Assembly: GCF_003952385.1 (NCBI RefSeq)
Contig: NZ_CP034444.1
Span: 3,162,001 to 3,226,000, forward strand
Length of the DNA: 64,000 nucleotides
Source of the DNA: Mesorhizobium sp. M1D.F.Ca.ET.043.01.1.1
GTDB lineage: Bacteria > Pseudomonadota > Alphaproteobacteria > Rhizobiales > Rhizobiaceae
Reading direction: 5' to 3'
Each line of letters opens with the position of its first letter. Positions within the stretch are counted from its first letter, which is position 1. Below are positions 15,605-23,973 of this stretch, piece after piece. The position numbers and the translations under genes were made by a program. The notes below the pieces were generated by a model that made no database searches, had not been told where the DNA came from, and worked only from the letters and a program-made list of their open reading frames with translations.

Positions 15605-16597
15605 TCAATCGACGCGGACGGTTTTGCCGGTCTTGGCCGACTGCAAGGCTGCGTCCGCGAGCTTCAGCGCAACGAGACCATCCTTGCCGCTCGGCGCCGC
15701 CTTCTTGCCCGCGGTTGCAGCGGCGATGAAAGCCGCGATCTCGTTGGCGTAGGCGTCGATGTAGCGGGTCATGAAGAAGTCGTGCAGCGGCGGGCGCGTG
15801 TAGCCCTTGTCGTTGGCGAGCTCGATCGAGACCGGCCGCTGGTTCTCGGCGGCGACCATGCCCTTCGAGCCATGCACCTCGATGCGCTGGTCGTAGCCAT
15901 AGGTGGCGCGGCGCGAGTTGGAGATAACGGCCTGCTTGCCGGACGCGGTCTCGAGAATGACGCTGACGGAGTCGAAATCGCCGGCTTCGCCGATCTTCTT
16001 GTCCACCAGCACTGAAGCGTGCGCGCTGACGGCAACCGGCTCCTCACCGAGCAGGAAGCGCGCCATGTCGAAATCATGGATGGTCATGTCGCGAAAAATG
16101 CCGCCGGAGCGGGCGATGTAGTCGAGCGGCGGGGCGCCCGGATCGCGCGAGGTGATGGTGACCATCTCGACCGCGCCGATGGCGCCGTCATCGATCGCCT
16201 TGCGAACCGCGGCGAAATGCGGGTCGAAGCGGCGGTTGAAGCCGACCATCAGCGTCGCGCCGGCCTTCTCGACCACGGCCAGGCACTGCTCGACGCGCTT
16301 GACGTCGAGGTCGATCGGCTTCTCGCAGAAGATCGCCTTGCCGGCCTTGGCGAAGCGCTCGATGAGATCGGCATGGGTGTCGGTCGGGGTGCAGATGATG
16401 ACGGCATCGATGTCCTTGGCCTGCTCGATGGCGTCGATGGTGCGCACGTCGGCGCCGTAGGCGGAGGCAAGCTCCGTTGCCGCTTTCTCGAAGGCGTCGG
16501 CCACGGCCACCAGTCTGGCCTGCGGGTTGGAGGCGACGGCGCGGGCATGCACCTTGCCGATACGGCCGGCGCCGAGAAGAGCGAAGCGGAGTGTCAT
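15605..16597 (-). CDS. idhA: inositol 2-dehydrogenase (IdhA/IolG)
   Basis: A 330-residue NAD-dependent dehydrogenase of the Gfo/Idh/MocA family that oxidises myo-inositol to 2-keto-myo-inositol, the first step feeding IolE. GAGRIGKVHARAV forms the Rossmann loop near residues 9-21, IFCEKPIDL carries the conserved Lys, and MVGFNRRFDPHF plus GGIFRDMTIHDFDMARFL, with the catalytic His/Asp, are typical of IolG. Position between the inositol-type ABC importer and an SDR supports the assignment. Length is normal for the family. Confidence 0.93.
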   Translation of the reverse strand: MTLRFALLGAGRIGKVHARAVASNPQARLVAVADAFEKAATELASAYGADVRTIDAIEQAKDIDAVIICTPTDTHADLIERFAKAGKAIFCEKPIDLDVKRVEQCLAVVEKAGATLMVGFNRRFDPHFAAVRKAIDDGAIGAVEMVTITSRDPGAPPLDYIARSGGIFRDMTIHDFDMARFLLGEEPVAVSAHASVLVDKKIGEAGDFDSVSVILETASGKQAVISNSRRATYGYDQRIEVHGSKGMVAAENQRPVSIELANDKGYTRPPLHDFFMTRYIDAYANEIAAFIAAATAGKKAAPSGKDGLVALKLADAALQSAKTGKTVRVD

Positions 16598-16627
16598 GGA
16601 ATGTCCTTTGAGGTGGTTCAGAAAGCT

Positions 16628-16649
16628 GTCCGCGCCTTCCGGCGCGGAC
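16628..16649. other. hairpin between ABC ATPase and idhA genes
   Basis: GTCCGCGCC, loop TTCC, GGCGCGGAC: a perfect nine-base stem in the 80-base gap between the ATPase gene and idhA. No T-run follows, so it more likely protects or sets a processing point in the operon mRNA than terminates it. Confidence 0.4.
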
Positions 16650-16677
16650 GATTGGTCTTATCCCGTCGTGACGCCCG

Positions 16678-17448
16678 TCAGGCGGCCTGCAACTCGGCCT
16701 GTCCGGTCTTGGCGCCGGTGATATAGGCGACGATGTCGTTGCCGTCGGTTTCCTGCTTGCGCAGATTGGCGACGATGCGGCCCCGGCGGAAGACGACGAT
16801 GCGGTCGACCAGGTCGAACACCTGGCGCATGTTGTGGCTGATCAGGATCAGCGGCTCGCCGCTTTCCTTGAGCGTGCGGATGATGTTCTCGACCTGCGCC
16901 GTCTCCTGCACGCCAAGCGCTGCCGTCGGCTCGTCCATGATGATCAGCTTGGAGGCGAAGGTCGCGGTGCGGGCGATCGCCACGCACTGGCGCTGGCCGC
17001 CGGACATGTGGCGGATGGTGCTGGAGAGGTTGGGGATCTTCACCGCCGTGCGGACCAGCGCTGCCTCCGTCGCCTTGCGCATGGCCTTGCGGTCGAGGAT
17101 CGAGAAGGGGCCGAGGTTGAACAGCACCTTCTCGCGGCCGAGGAAGAGGTTCGACGGCACGTCGAGATCGTCGGCCAGAGCAAGGTTCTGGAACACGGTC
17201 TCGATGCCCGCCTCGCGCGCCTCGATCGGACCGGCGAAGTTCACTTCCTTGCCGTCGAACCAGATCTTGCCGTCGGTGCGCTGCTCGACGCCGGTGATCT
17301 GGCGCACGAAGGTCGACTTGCCGGCGCCGTTGTCGCCCATGATGGCGACATGCTCGCCCTTGCGCAGCTCGAAATTCGCCTCCTGCAGCGCGTGCACGCC
17401 GCCATAGTGCTTGGTGAGGTTTTCGGTCTTCAGAACGATGTCGGACAT
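16678..17448 (-). CDS. sugar/inositol ABC importer ATP-binding subunit
   Basis: A 256-residue single-domain ATPase that powers uptake. Walker A is MGDNGAGKST at about residues 37-46, the signature is MSGGQRQ, Walker B is LIIMDEPTAAL and the switch His lies in ILISHNMRQ. A single nucleotide-binding domain resembles FrcA-type fructose/ribose subfamily proteins rather than the two-domain RbsA type. It starts at ATG 17448, two bases after the permease stop, so the two are coupled. Inositol specificity is inferred from idhA downstream and from an IolR-like operator at the operon start. Confidence 0.92.
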   Translation of the reverse strand: MSDIVLKTENLTKHYGGVHALQEANFELRKGEHVAIMGDNGAGKSTFVRQITGVEQRTDGKIWFDGKEVNFAGPIEAREAGIETVFQNLALADDLDVPSNLFLGREKVLFNLGPFSILDRKAMRKATEAALVRTAVKIPNLSSTIRHMSGGQRQCVAIARTATFASKLIIMDEPTAALGVQETAQVENIIRTLKESGEPLILISHNMRQVFDLVDRIVVFRRGRIVANLRKQETDGNDIVAYITGAKTGQAELQAA

Positions 17449-17450
17449 GG

Positions 17451-18527
17451 TCAAGCTCCTATCGCCCGGCGGCGCTGGCGCCATTGATCGAGAACGACTG
17501 CGCCGACGATGATCACGCCCTTGACCATCTCCTGGTAGTAGGCGTCGAGGCGCAGGAAGGTGAAGCCGGAGATGATGACGCCGAAGATCAGCGAGCCGAT
17601 CACGGTGCCGATGATAGACCCGCGGCCGCCCGAGAGCGAGACGCCGCCGATGACCGCCATGGCGATGGCGTCGAGCTCGTACATGACACCCATGCCGGCC
17701 TGGGCGGTGAGGTTCTTGGAGGAGAGCACCACCGCGGCGATCGAGGCGAGGATGCCGGCAATCACATAGACCAGCACCTTGTGGTTGGCGATCTTGATGC
17801 CGGACATGCGCGCGGCATCCTCGTTGGAGCCGATGGCGTAGCAGTGCTTGCCGTATCGGGTGTAGCTCAAGATGAGCTGGAACAGGATCGCCAGCGAGAT
17901 GAAGATGATGACCGGCATCAGCCCCTTGCCGATGGCCGCGAAGCTGTCGGTCGGGAACGAGATCGGCTGGCCTTTCGACCACCATTTGGCGATGCCGCGC
18001 GCCGTCACCATCATGCCGAGCGTGGCGATGAAGGGCGGGATGCGCGTATAGGCGATCAGCGCGCCATTGACCAGGCCGGCGATGAGGCCGCAAGAGATGG
18101 CGACGAGCAGCGGCACGATCACCGGCAGGTCGGTCCAGCCCTGCGCCAGGAACATCGCCTTGGGGTTGGGGTTGCCGTTGACCGTCGCTACCTGGGCAAA
18201 GCTCATGGCGATCATCGCCGTCGCGCCGACGATCGAGCCCGAGGACAGGTCGATGCCGCCGCTGATGATCACCTGCGTCACGCCGATGGCGATGATGCCG
18301 ACGATCGAAACCTGCAGGATGATGATCTGCAGGCGGGCCTCGTTGAAGATCGCGTCGACGTTTTCGCGGGTGTTGAACAGAAAGCTGTCGCCGAGGAAGA
18401 CACGGCCGATCAGCTCGAACGCGCCGACCAGAATGACGAGCGCCAGGAACACGTTGAACTCGGCCGGCCATGGGCGCTTCTTGGCGTCATAGCTCAGCCC
18501 GCCAATGCCATGCGATGTCTGTGACAC
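17451..18527 (-). CDS. sugar/inositol ABC importer permease
   Basis: A 358-residue integral membrane subunit of the ribose/xylose (BPD_transp_2) class with some eight to ten hydrophobic helices. It shows QVIISGGIDLSSGSIVG and the GGVSLSGGRGSIIGT loop, both conserved in this permease class and involved in contact with the ATPase. The start is GTG at 18527, with GGAGGA seven bases upstream; longer in-frame readings run into an intergenic repeat. The gene follows the binding-protein gene after a gap holding a hairpin and a dispersed repeat. Confidence 0.92.
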   Translation of the reverse strand: MSQTSHGIGGLSYDAKKRPWPAEFNVFLALVILVGAFELIGRVFLGDSFLFNTRENVDAIFNEARLQIIILQVSIVGIIAIGVTQVIISGGIDLSSGSIVGATAMIAMSFAQVATVNGNPNPKAMFLAQGWTDLPVIVPLLVAISCGLIAGLVNGALIAYTRIPPFIATLGMMVTARGIAKWWSKGQPISFPTDSFAAIGKGLMPVIIFISLAILFQLILSYTRYGKHCYAIGSNEDAARMSGIKIANHKVLVYVIAGILASIAAVVLSSKNLTAQAGMGVMYELDAIAMAVIGGVSLSGGRGSIIGTVIGSLIFGVIISGFTFLRLDAYYQEMVKGVIIVGAVVLDQWRQRRRAIGA

Positions 18528-18551
18528 GTCTTCTTCCTCCGAATGACCGCG

Positions 18552-18591
18552 CCCGTCCTTCTCCCGCCCGGTGGGGCGGGAGAAGGACGGG
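18552..18591. repeat. perfect hairpin between binding-protein and permease genes
   Basis: An 18-base arm (18552-18569) and its exact reverse complement (18574-18591) flank a GGTG loop. It lies inside the transporter operon, directly after the binding-protein gene and a second repeat. Such hairpins usually allow more binding protein than permease by partial termination or mRNA protection. The same CCTTCTCCC core occurs in the palindrome at 1.0 kb. Confidence 0.75.
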
Positions 18592-18660
18592 AGCGACGCC
18601 GCTTTGCCAGCGGCCGATTTCAGCCAGTCCGATGCATCGGAGCGCCGCTCCTTGCTTTGA

Positions 18661-18706
18661 CGCAATTCCGTACGGAAAACCGCTGCGCACTTTTTCCTGG
18701 AATTGC
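18661..18706. repeat. 46-base dispersed intergenic palindrome, copy A
   Basis: Begins CGCAATTCCG and ends GGAATTGC with the inner ACGGAAAACCGC/GCGCACTTTTTCC portion. Nearly the same sequence occurs at 25815, 58121 and 58178. Ends are inverted relative to each other, so it can fold. It is of the kind of short mobile-like intergenic element common in rhizobia. Confidence 0.75.
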
Positions 18707-18718
18707 TTCGGCGCAGCC

Positions 18719-19660
18719 TCAGTTCTTCTTCAGGAACTTGTCGATGTTGGCCGGCGTGACGAGCTGGAAGGGGATGTAGACCTTGTGCTCCACCTTCTCG
18801 CCCTTGGCGAGCTTCAGCGCCGCGTCGAGCGCGCCGGCGCCCTGGCCGGCCGCGTCCTGGAAGACCGTCACGTCGAGATCGCCCGCCTGCATCGCGGCCA
18901 GCGCGTCCTGGGTGGCGTCGACGCCGCCGACCACGACCGACTTCATGTCGATATTGGCGGCCTTCATCGCCTGGATGGCGCCGATGGCGCTTTCGTCGTT
19001 GTTGGCGATGACGCCGTCGAACGCCTTGCCGGACGACAGCCAGTTGGTCATCAGGTTCTGCGCCTCGTCGCGCTTCCAGTTCGAGGTCTGCTTGTCGATG
19101 ATCTTGATGAAGTTGCAGTCCGGCGTGGCGATCACTTCCTCGATGTCCTTGGTGCGCTGCACCGCGGCCTGGTTGGAAAGCTCGCCCATGATCACATAGA
19201 CATTGACTTCCTTCTTGCCGGCTTCCTTGAACAGGCGGCAGGCCTCCTTGGTCTCGAGCGTGCCGGATTCGGCCTCGTTCGAGGCGACAAAGGCCTGGTT
19301 GTCGGGCAGCTTGTCGACATTGACCGGCTCGCGGTTGACGTAGACCAGCGGAATCTTGGCCGCGGCCGCCGCATCCGACATCGCCTGGGTGGCCGAGGTG
19401 TCGACCGGATTGACGATGATGGCGTCGACGCCCGAAGCGGCGAAGTTCTTGATCTGGTCGAGCTGCTTGGCGACGTCGTTCTGCGCATCCTCGACCTGCA
19501 GCTCGACTCCGTCCATGCCCTTGGCCTGCGCGATCATGCCGTTGCGCAGCACGGTCAGGAAGTTGTCGTCGAAAAGAGCCATCGAAACGCCGATCTTGGC
19601 GGCGAAGGCGGACGAACTCATCAGCGCCGATAGCGCGACGCCCAAAAGCAGTTTCTTCAT
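18719..19660 (-). CDS. periplasmic sugar/inositol-binding protein
   Basis: A 313-residue secreted substrate-binding protein of the ribose-binding (Peripla_BP_4) family. Residues 1 to about 21 are a signal peptide (MKKLLLGVALSALMSSSAFA, cut before AKIG). The mature protein contains NPVDTSATQAMSDAA, YVNREPV, IMGELSNQAA and NNDESAIGAIQAMK, the usual ligand-contact regions. The ATG at 19660 has GGAGGAG eight bases upstream; longer readings are non-coding leader. It is the first gene of the importer operon and lies about 180 bases after an IolR-type operator. Confidence 0.93.
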   Translation of the reverse strand: MKKLLLGVALSALMSSSAFAAKIGVSMALFDDNFLTVLRNGMIAQAKGMDGVELQVEDAQNDVAKQLDQIKNFAASGVDAIIVNPVDTSATQAMSDAAAAAKIPLVYVNREPVNVDKLPDNQAFVASNEAESGTLETKEACRLFKEAGKKEVNVYVIMGELSNQAAVQRTKDIEEVIATPDCNFIKIIDKQTSNWKRDEAQNLMTNWLSSGKAFDGVIANNDESAIGAIQAMKAANIDMKSVVVGGVDATQDALAAMQAGDLDVTVFQDAAGQGAGALDAALKLAKGEKVEHKVYIPFQLVTPANIDKFLKKN

Positions 19661-20033
19661 TTTAGTTTCTCCTCCACTTGGTGTCCGGCTGCACCGAATT
19701 GAACCGGAATCCCCGATCTGTCCGGGGAAACTCTCCCTATGGCCGTTCCGGAGGCGTTTTGCTTGCGCAAATGGAACGCCTGGCCTTCTGTTTGAAACAG
19801 TTGTTCCGGAACGAAAGAACCAAAACACCTAGTTGGTGAAATATTTATTCCATTTCGCTTGGCGACGTCAAGGGAGATTCGGAGTGGACATGCCGGTTTT
19901 TCGATCCCGACAGGGCTGCGGCGCCCTCCGCGGCGGGGCACCAGCGCGTTCTATGGCGGAATCCCGGGCGAAATTCCGCCGCGAAAGAATCCCATCAGTC
20001 TGATGGATCACATCATTCCCGCGGGCGGGCGGC
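19661..20033. other. 373-base intergenic region upstream of the inositol importer
   Basis: No gene is supported here. It holds the leader of the binding-protein gene, the predicted IolR operator at 19838-19851 and the region just downstream of the LacI gene. A GC-rich stretch near 19910-19990 has short self-complementary pieces but no convincing terminator with a T-run. Confidence 0.6.
19838..19851. promoter_or_regulatory. predicted IolR operator upstream of the importer operon
   Basis: GAAATATTTATTCC has the GAAAT-N4-ATTCC form and differs by one base from the site at 9804-9817 upstream of iolC. The following ATTTC also pairs with GAAAT, so the site reads as a wider palindrome. It lies 178 bases before the binding-protein start. 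Confidence 0.6.
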
Positions 20034-21065
20034 TCAAATGTTTTCCGGCAGATAGATGTCGAAGGGCAGGAAGGTCTGTCCGGGCGCATTGGCGGCGCCG
20101 CTCTCGATGGCATGCGCCATCAGCCCGACAAGCTCGCGGCAAAGCGCGGCGAGCGGCGTCGAGATGACCATGGTGAGGATGTTGTCGGCGAGTGCCGCGC
20201 GCGACTCGGCGTTGATCTCGTTGCAGATGACCACAGGCATGTTTGCCGGCTTTGCCGCCCTGAGCGCCGCGACCGCGCCTTCCATGCCGCCGCCGGCGAC
20301 ATAGCAGCCGGCGAGGTCCGGATACCGGGCCAGAAGATCGAGCATCGCATCATGCGTCACCTGGTTGGCTTCCAGATTGACCAGAGTCTCCATCACGCTG
20401 AAGTCCGGCGCGTGCTCGCGAAAATAGGAGCGGAAGCCGATCTCGCGCAACTCATGGCCGTGGAAGCGGTGACTGCCGACGAACAGCGCGACCTTGCCGG
20501 GTTTTTTCGCGGCCTTGGCGATCATCCAGGCCGCGGTGCGCCCGACCTTGCGGTTGTCCAGCCCGACATAGCCCTCGCGGATGCCGGCAGCGAAGTCGGA
20601 CAGCAGCGAGAAGACCGGCTGCCCCCTCGCCTTCAGCGCTTCCACCGCCGCCGTCAGCGTCGGATGATCCGGGCCGACGACGGCGATGGCCCTGGATTTC
20701 GCCGCCAGCCTGCGCATCTGGGCGGCGATCTCGTCGGGCGCCAGCGAGGCCGCGAAGTCGATGGTCGCGGTGCCGCGGAAGCGCTGCGACTGCGAGACCG
20801 CAAGTTCCAGCTCGCGCGCGAAGTCGCCGTAGAAGACATCATTGCCCCTGAGCAGCAGGAAGCCGAGGCGGTACTCCGGCAATTCCTGGCGCATGCGCTG
20901 CTTGATGAGGCCGGCGGCGTGATAGCCGATGTCGGTCGCGGCCTCGTAAACCCGGCGCGCCGTTTCCTCGCGTACCGGCAGACGGTTGTTCAGCACCCTG
21001 TCGACGGTGGCGACGCTGAAACCGGAAACGCGCGCGAGATCGGTGATTGTCGGCCGCTTTGCCAT
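20034..21065 (-). CDS. LacI-family transcriptional regulator
   Basis: A 343-residue regulator with the LacI DNA-binding domain at residues 1-55 (TITDLARVSGFSVATVDRVL and the hinge) and a periplasmic-binding-protein-like sensor domain after it. It is divergent from the oxygenase/ferredoxin operon, with a cluster of GATAG half-sites between the two starts, so that operon is its most likely target. It could also influence the inositol importer behind it. Ligand unknown; the sensor domain is of the sugar-binding type. ATG at 21065 has GGAG five bases upstream. Confidence 0.9.
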   Translation of the reverse strand: MAKRPTITDLARVSGFSVATVDRVLNNRLPVREETARRVYEAATDIGYHAAGLIKQRMRQELPEYRLGFLLLRGNDVFYGDFARELELAVSQSQRFRGTATIDFAASLAPDEIAAQMRRLAAKSRAIAVVGPDHPTLTAAVEALKARGQPVFSLLSDFAAGIREGYVGLDNRKVGRTAAWMIAKAAKKPGKVALFVGSHRFHGHELREIGFRSYFREHAPDFSVMETLVNLEANQVTHDAMLDLLARYPDLAGCYVAGGGMEGAVAALRAAKPANMPVVICNEINAESRAALADNILTMVISTPLAALCRELVGLMAHAIESGAANAPGQTFLPFDIYLPENI

Positions 21066-21104
21066 GAATGCTCCATCGTCTGCCCGACTCAGGATAGCTC
21101 ACTG

Positions 21105-21150
21105 TGATAGAAAATGATAGAAACTATCTTCATGATGTTGAGACTATCAT
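21105..21150. promoter_or_regulatory. cluster of GATAG half-sites between LacI and oxygenase genes
   Basis: GATAG occurs at 21106-21110 and 21116-21120, and its complement CTATC at 21124-21128 and 21144-21148. GATAG-AAA-CTATC (21116-21128) is a perfect short palindrome, and ATGATAG/CTATCAT (21114-21120 and 21144-21150) forms a wider one. This is the expected place for LacI-type operators controlling both directions. Confidence 0.6.
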
Positions 21151-21161
21151 GAGGTAGCGCT

Positions 21162-22346
21162 ATGGTGAAGTGGAAGCCAGCCATGCGCGAGCCCGGCACC
21201 GCCGAGGGCCATCCGCCAGGGCTGATGGAGGAACCCGCAATGACGGCAATCACGTCTCCGGCATCGTCCGGACGCGACTACAGCCTGACCGGCCGCGACG
21301 CCAGGCTCGCGGTCGAGAACGGGCTTGCGGCGGCCGAGTGGTATCACACCGAGATCCCGCGCAAAAAGATGAAGGAGCTGATGCAGCGCTCCGACCAGCC
21401 GGCGATCCGCGACACCGTCATCTGGCTCGCCGCGCTGATCCTCAGCGGCGCGGGCAGCGCCTGGTTCTGGGGCAGCTGGTGGTGCGTGCCGTTCTTCTTC
21501 GTCTACGGCACACTCTACGGCTCCTCGACCGATTCCCGCTGGCACGAATGCGGCCACGGCACGGCCTTCCGCACCCAGTGGATGAACGATGCCGTCTACC
21601 AGCTCGCCTGCTTCATGATCATGCGCAATCCGGTGACCTGGCGCTGGAGCCATACGCGCCACCACACCGACACCATCATCGTCGGCCGCGACCCGGAGAT
21701 CGCAGTCATGCGGCCGCCGGAACTTCTGTGCGTGGCGTTGAACTTCTTCGGCATTGTCGACGCCTGGCACGCGATGGTCGACATGGTGCGCAATGCCGCC
21801 GGCGTCGTCAGCGCCGCGGAAAAGACCTTCATCCCGGAACAGGAGCAGCCGAAGGCGATCCGCGCCGCCCGCGTCTGGCTCGCCGTCTACATCGCGACCA
21901 TCGCGCTGGCGCTCTACCTGCATTCCTGGCTGCCGCTGATGCTGGTCGGCCTGCCGCGCCTCTACGGCGCCTGGCATCACGTCATGACCGGACTGCTGCA
22001 GCATGGCGGCCTCGCCGACAATGTCATCGACCACCGCCTGAACAGCCGCACGGTGCTGATGAACCCGATCAGCCGGTTCATCTACTGGAACATGAACTAC
22101 CATGTGGAGCACCACATGTTCCCGATGGTGCCTTATCACGCGCTGCCCAGGCTGCACGAAATGATCAAGCACGACCTGCCGGCGCCGACGCCGTCGATCC
22201 TCGCCGGCTATCGCGAGATGATCCCGGCCTTCCTGCGCCAGCTGCGCAACGAGGAGTATTTCCTCAGGCGCGAGCTGCCGCCGACGGCAAAGCCTTACCG
22301 GGAAGAGCTGCACAACGACAATCCGGTGGCGGCTGCGGCCGAGTGA
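21162..22346 (+). CDS. membrane diiron fatty-acid-desaturase-family oxygenase
   Basis: A 394-residue membrane protein (368 if started at the ATG at 21240, which has a stronger GGAGGA site). Three histidine boxes mark a non-haem diiron centre: HECGH (128-132), HTRHH (164-168) and HVEHH (314-318), with additional histidines in AWHHVMTGLLQHGG. Hydrophobic helices lie at about 85-118 and 236-262. Such enzymes desaturate or hydroxylate substrates with electrons from a ferredoxin, and the next two genes encode a Rieske ferredoxin and its reductase. The C-terminus overlaps nothing. The substrate is unknown; a lipid desaturase is only one option, since hydroxylases share this fold. Confidence 0.88.
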   Translation: MVKWKPAMREPGTAEGHPPGLMEEPAMTAITSPASSGRDYSLTGRDARLAVENGLAAAEWYHTEIPRKKMKELMQRSDQPAIRDTVIWLAALILSGAGSAWFWGSWWCVPFFFVYGTLYGSSTDSRWHECGHGTAFRTQWMNDAVYQLACFMIMRNPVTWRWSHTRHHTDTIIVGRDPEIAVMRPPELLCVALNFFGIVDAWHAMVDMVRNAAGVVSAAEKTFIPEQEQPKAIRAARVWLAVYIATIALALYLHSWLPLMLVGLPRLYGAWHHVMTGLLQHGGLADNVIDHRLNSRTVLMNPISRFIYWNMNYHVEHHMFPMVPYHALPRLHEMIKHDLPAPTPSILAGYREMIPAFLRQLRNEEYFLRRELPPTAKPYREELHNDNPVAAAAE

Positions 22347-22387
22347 CCGGTTCACAAACGCTGACCATCCATTTGCCGGAGGACGAC

Positions 22388-22702
22388 ATGAGCGACTGGG
22401 TCGAGGCCTGCGCGGCCGGAGACATCGACGAAGAGGACGTGATCCGGTTCGACCATGCCGGCCGCACCTATGCCATCTACCGCAGCCCGGACGACGAGTA
22501 TTTCGCGACCGACGGCCTGTGCTCGCATGAGAAGGTGCATCTGGCCGACGGGCTGGTGATGGACGACATCATCGAATGCCCCAAGCACAATGGCCGATTC
22601 AACTACAAGACCGGCGACGCACGCGGCGCACCGGTCTGCGTCAACCTCAGGACCTACCCGGTCAAGGTCGACGCCGGCAAAGTCCTCATTCAGCTCGGTT
22701 GA
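22388..22702 (+). CDS. Rieske [2Fe-2S] ferredoxin
   Basis: A 104-residue soluble Rieske protein. The cluster ligands are C45 and H47 in CSHEKVHL and C64 and H67 in CPKHNG, the standard C-x-H and C-x-x-H pair. It resembles small ferredoxins of aromatic-ring and alkyl oxygenase systems and should pass electrons from the downstream reductase to the upstream diiron enzyme. The ATG at 22388 has GGAGG five bases upstream. The gene ends five bases before the reductase start. Confidence 0.92.
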   Translation: MSDWVEACAAGDIDEEDVIRFDHAGRTYAIYRSPDDEYFATDGLCSHEKVHLADGLVMDDIIECPKHNGRFNYKTGDARGAPVCVNLRTYPVKVDAGKVLIQLG

Positions 22703-22707
22703 CGGCG

Positions 22708-23937
22708 ATGACGGGAGGAATGGTGATCATCGGCGCCGGCGAATGCGGCGGGCGCGCAGCGCTTACGCTGCGCGATCTCGGCTATGAAGGGCCGGTGACG
22801 CTGGTGGGCGACGAGCCGCATCTGCCCTACGAGCGGCCGCCGCTGTCGAAGGATGCGATGACCAGCGAGGCGCCGCTCATCAAGGCGATCGCCAGCGACG
22901 AGCTCCTGGCCGAGCGTTCCATCCGCCACATCCACTCCGTCCGCGCCGTTGCGGTCGATCGCGCCGGGCATAGGGTGAGCCTGTCCGACGGCTCTTCCCT
23001 TTCTTACGACAAGCTGCTGCTCGCGACCGGATCCCTGCCGCGCAAGCTGCCGATGCCGGGCCTTGGCGGGCGCTGCGTTTATCTCAGGACCTTCAACGAC
23101 GCGCTCGCCATCCGCGCCCATCTTAAGCCCGAGAACCGCGTCGCCATCATCGGCGGCGGCTTCATCGGCCTCGAGCTCGCCGCCTCGGCGCGCAAGCTTG
23201 GCGCCGCGGTCACCGTCATCGAAGCGCAGCCGCGCATCCTGATGCGCGGCGTGCCGGCCGAGATCGCCGAGGTCATCCACAAGGCGCATGAGGCCGAAGC
23301 CGTGAACGTCCTCACCGGCCAGGGCATCACGGCGATCGAAGATGGCGGCACGGAGGTACGCATCACGCTTGCCGATGGCAGCGGGGTCGTGGCCGACCTG
23401 GTCGTGATCGGGATCGGCGCGGTACCGGTGACGGCGCTCGCCGCCGAGGCAGGGCTTGCCATCGACAACGGAATCGCCGTCGACGCCGAGCTGCGCACCG
23501 CCGATCCGGACATCTTCGCCGCCGGCGACTGCTGCTCGTTTCCGCTCGCCATCTATGGCGGCCGGCGCGTGCGGCTGGAAGCCTGGCGCAACGCACAGGA
23601 GCAGGGCGCGCTCGCGGCGACGAACATGCTCGGCGCCAACGAGGCGCATGCCGCCGTGCCGTGGTTCTGGTCGGATCAGTATTGGCTGACGCTGCAGATA
23701 GCCGGGCTTTCCGACGAGGGCCGCTCGATCGTGCGGCGCGACCTCGACGACGGCGCCTTCATCCTGTTCCACCTGGCCGAGGACGGACGGCTGGTTGCGG
23801 CCAGCGGCATCGGCCCGGGCAATGCGGTGGCGCGCGACATCCGGCTGGCCGAGATGCTGATCGCGAAACGGGCGGCGCCGGCGCCGGAGGCGCTCGGCTC
23901 GCAAACAGTCAAGCTGAAGTCACTGCTGGCGGCGTGA
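22708..23937 (+). CDS. NAD(P)H:ferredoxin reductase (FAD)
   Basis: A 409-residue FAD/NAD(P)-binding reductase of the rubredoxin/ferredoxin reductase class found with Rieske oxygenase systems. It has an FAD motif IIGAGECGG at the N-terminus, PYERPPLSK, a second dinucleotide motif IIGGGFIGLELAASARKLG near residue 140, and IFAAGDCC for the FAD ribityl contact, followed by the C-terminal reductase domain. The ATG at 22708 sits five bases after the ferredoxin stop. A second ATG at 22720 is preceded directly by GGAGG and is too close to use it. Confidence 0.9.
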   Translation: MTGGMVIIGAGECGGRAALTLRDLGYEGPVTLVGDEPHLPYERPPLSKDAMTSEAPLIKAIASDELLAERSIRHIHSVRAVAVDRAGHRVSLSDGSSLSYDKLLLATGSLPRKLPMPGLGGRCVYLRTFNDALAIRAHLKPENRVAIIGGGFIGLELAASARKLGAAVTVIEAQPRILMRGVPAEIAEVIHKAHEAEAVNVLTGQGITAIEDGGTEVRITLADGSGVVADLVVIGIGAVPVTALAAEAGLAIDNGIAVDAELRTADPDIFAAGDCCSFPLAIYGGRRVRLEAWRNAQEQGALAATNMLGANEAHAAVPWFWSDQYWLTLQIAGLSDEGRSIVRRDLDDGAFILFHLAEDGRLVAASGIGPGNAVARDIRLAEMLIAKRAAPAPEALGSQTVKLKSLLAA

Positions 23938-23973
23938 GCGGCGCTATCAGCCAGTCAAAGGTGAGAGACAAAG

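Noticed and set aside
16678..18471. Apparent 597-residue fusion of a permease-like N-terminus and the ABC ATPase
   Set aside because: The N-terminal part is an out-of-frame reading of the true permease gene; the ATPase starts at ATG 17448, two bases after the permease stop.
21170..22702. Apparent fusion of an Arg-rich domain to the Rieske ferredoxin
   Set aside because: The upstream part is the desaturase gene read in the wrong frame; the ferredoxin has its own ATG and ribosome site at 22388.
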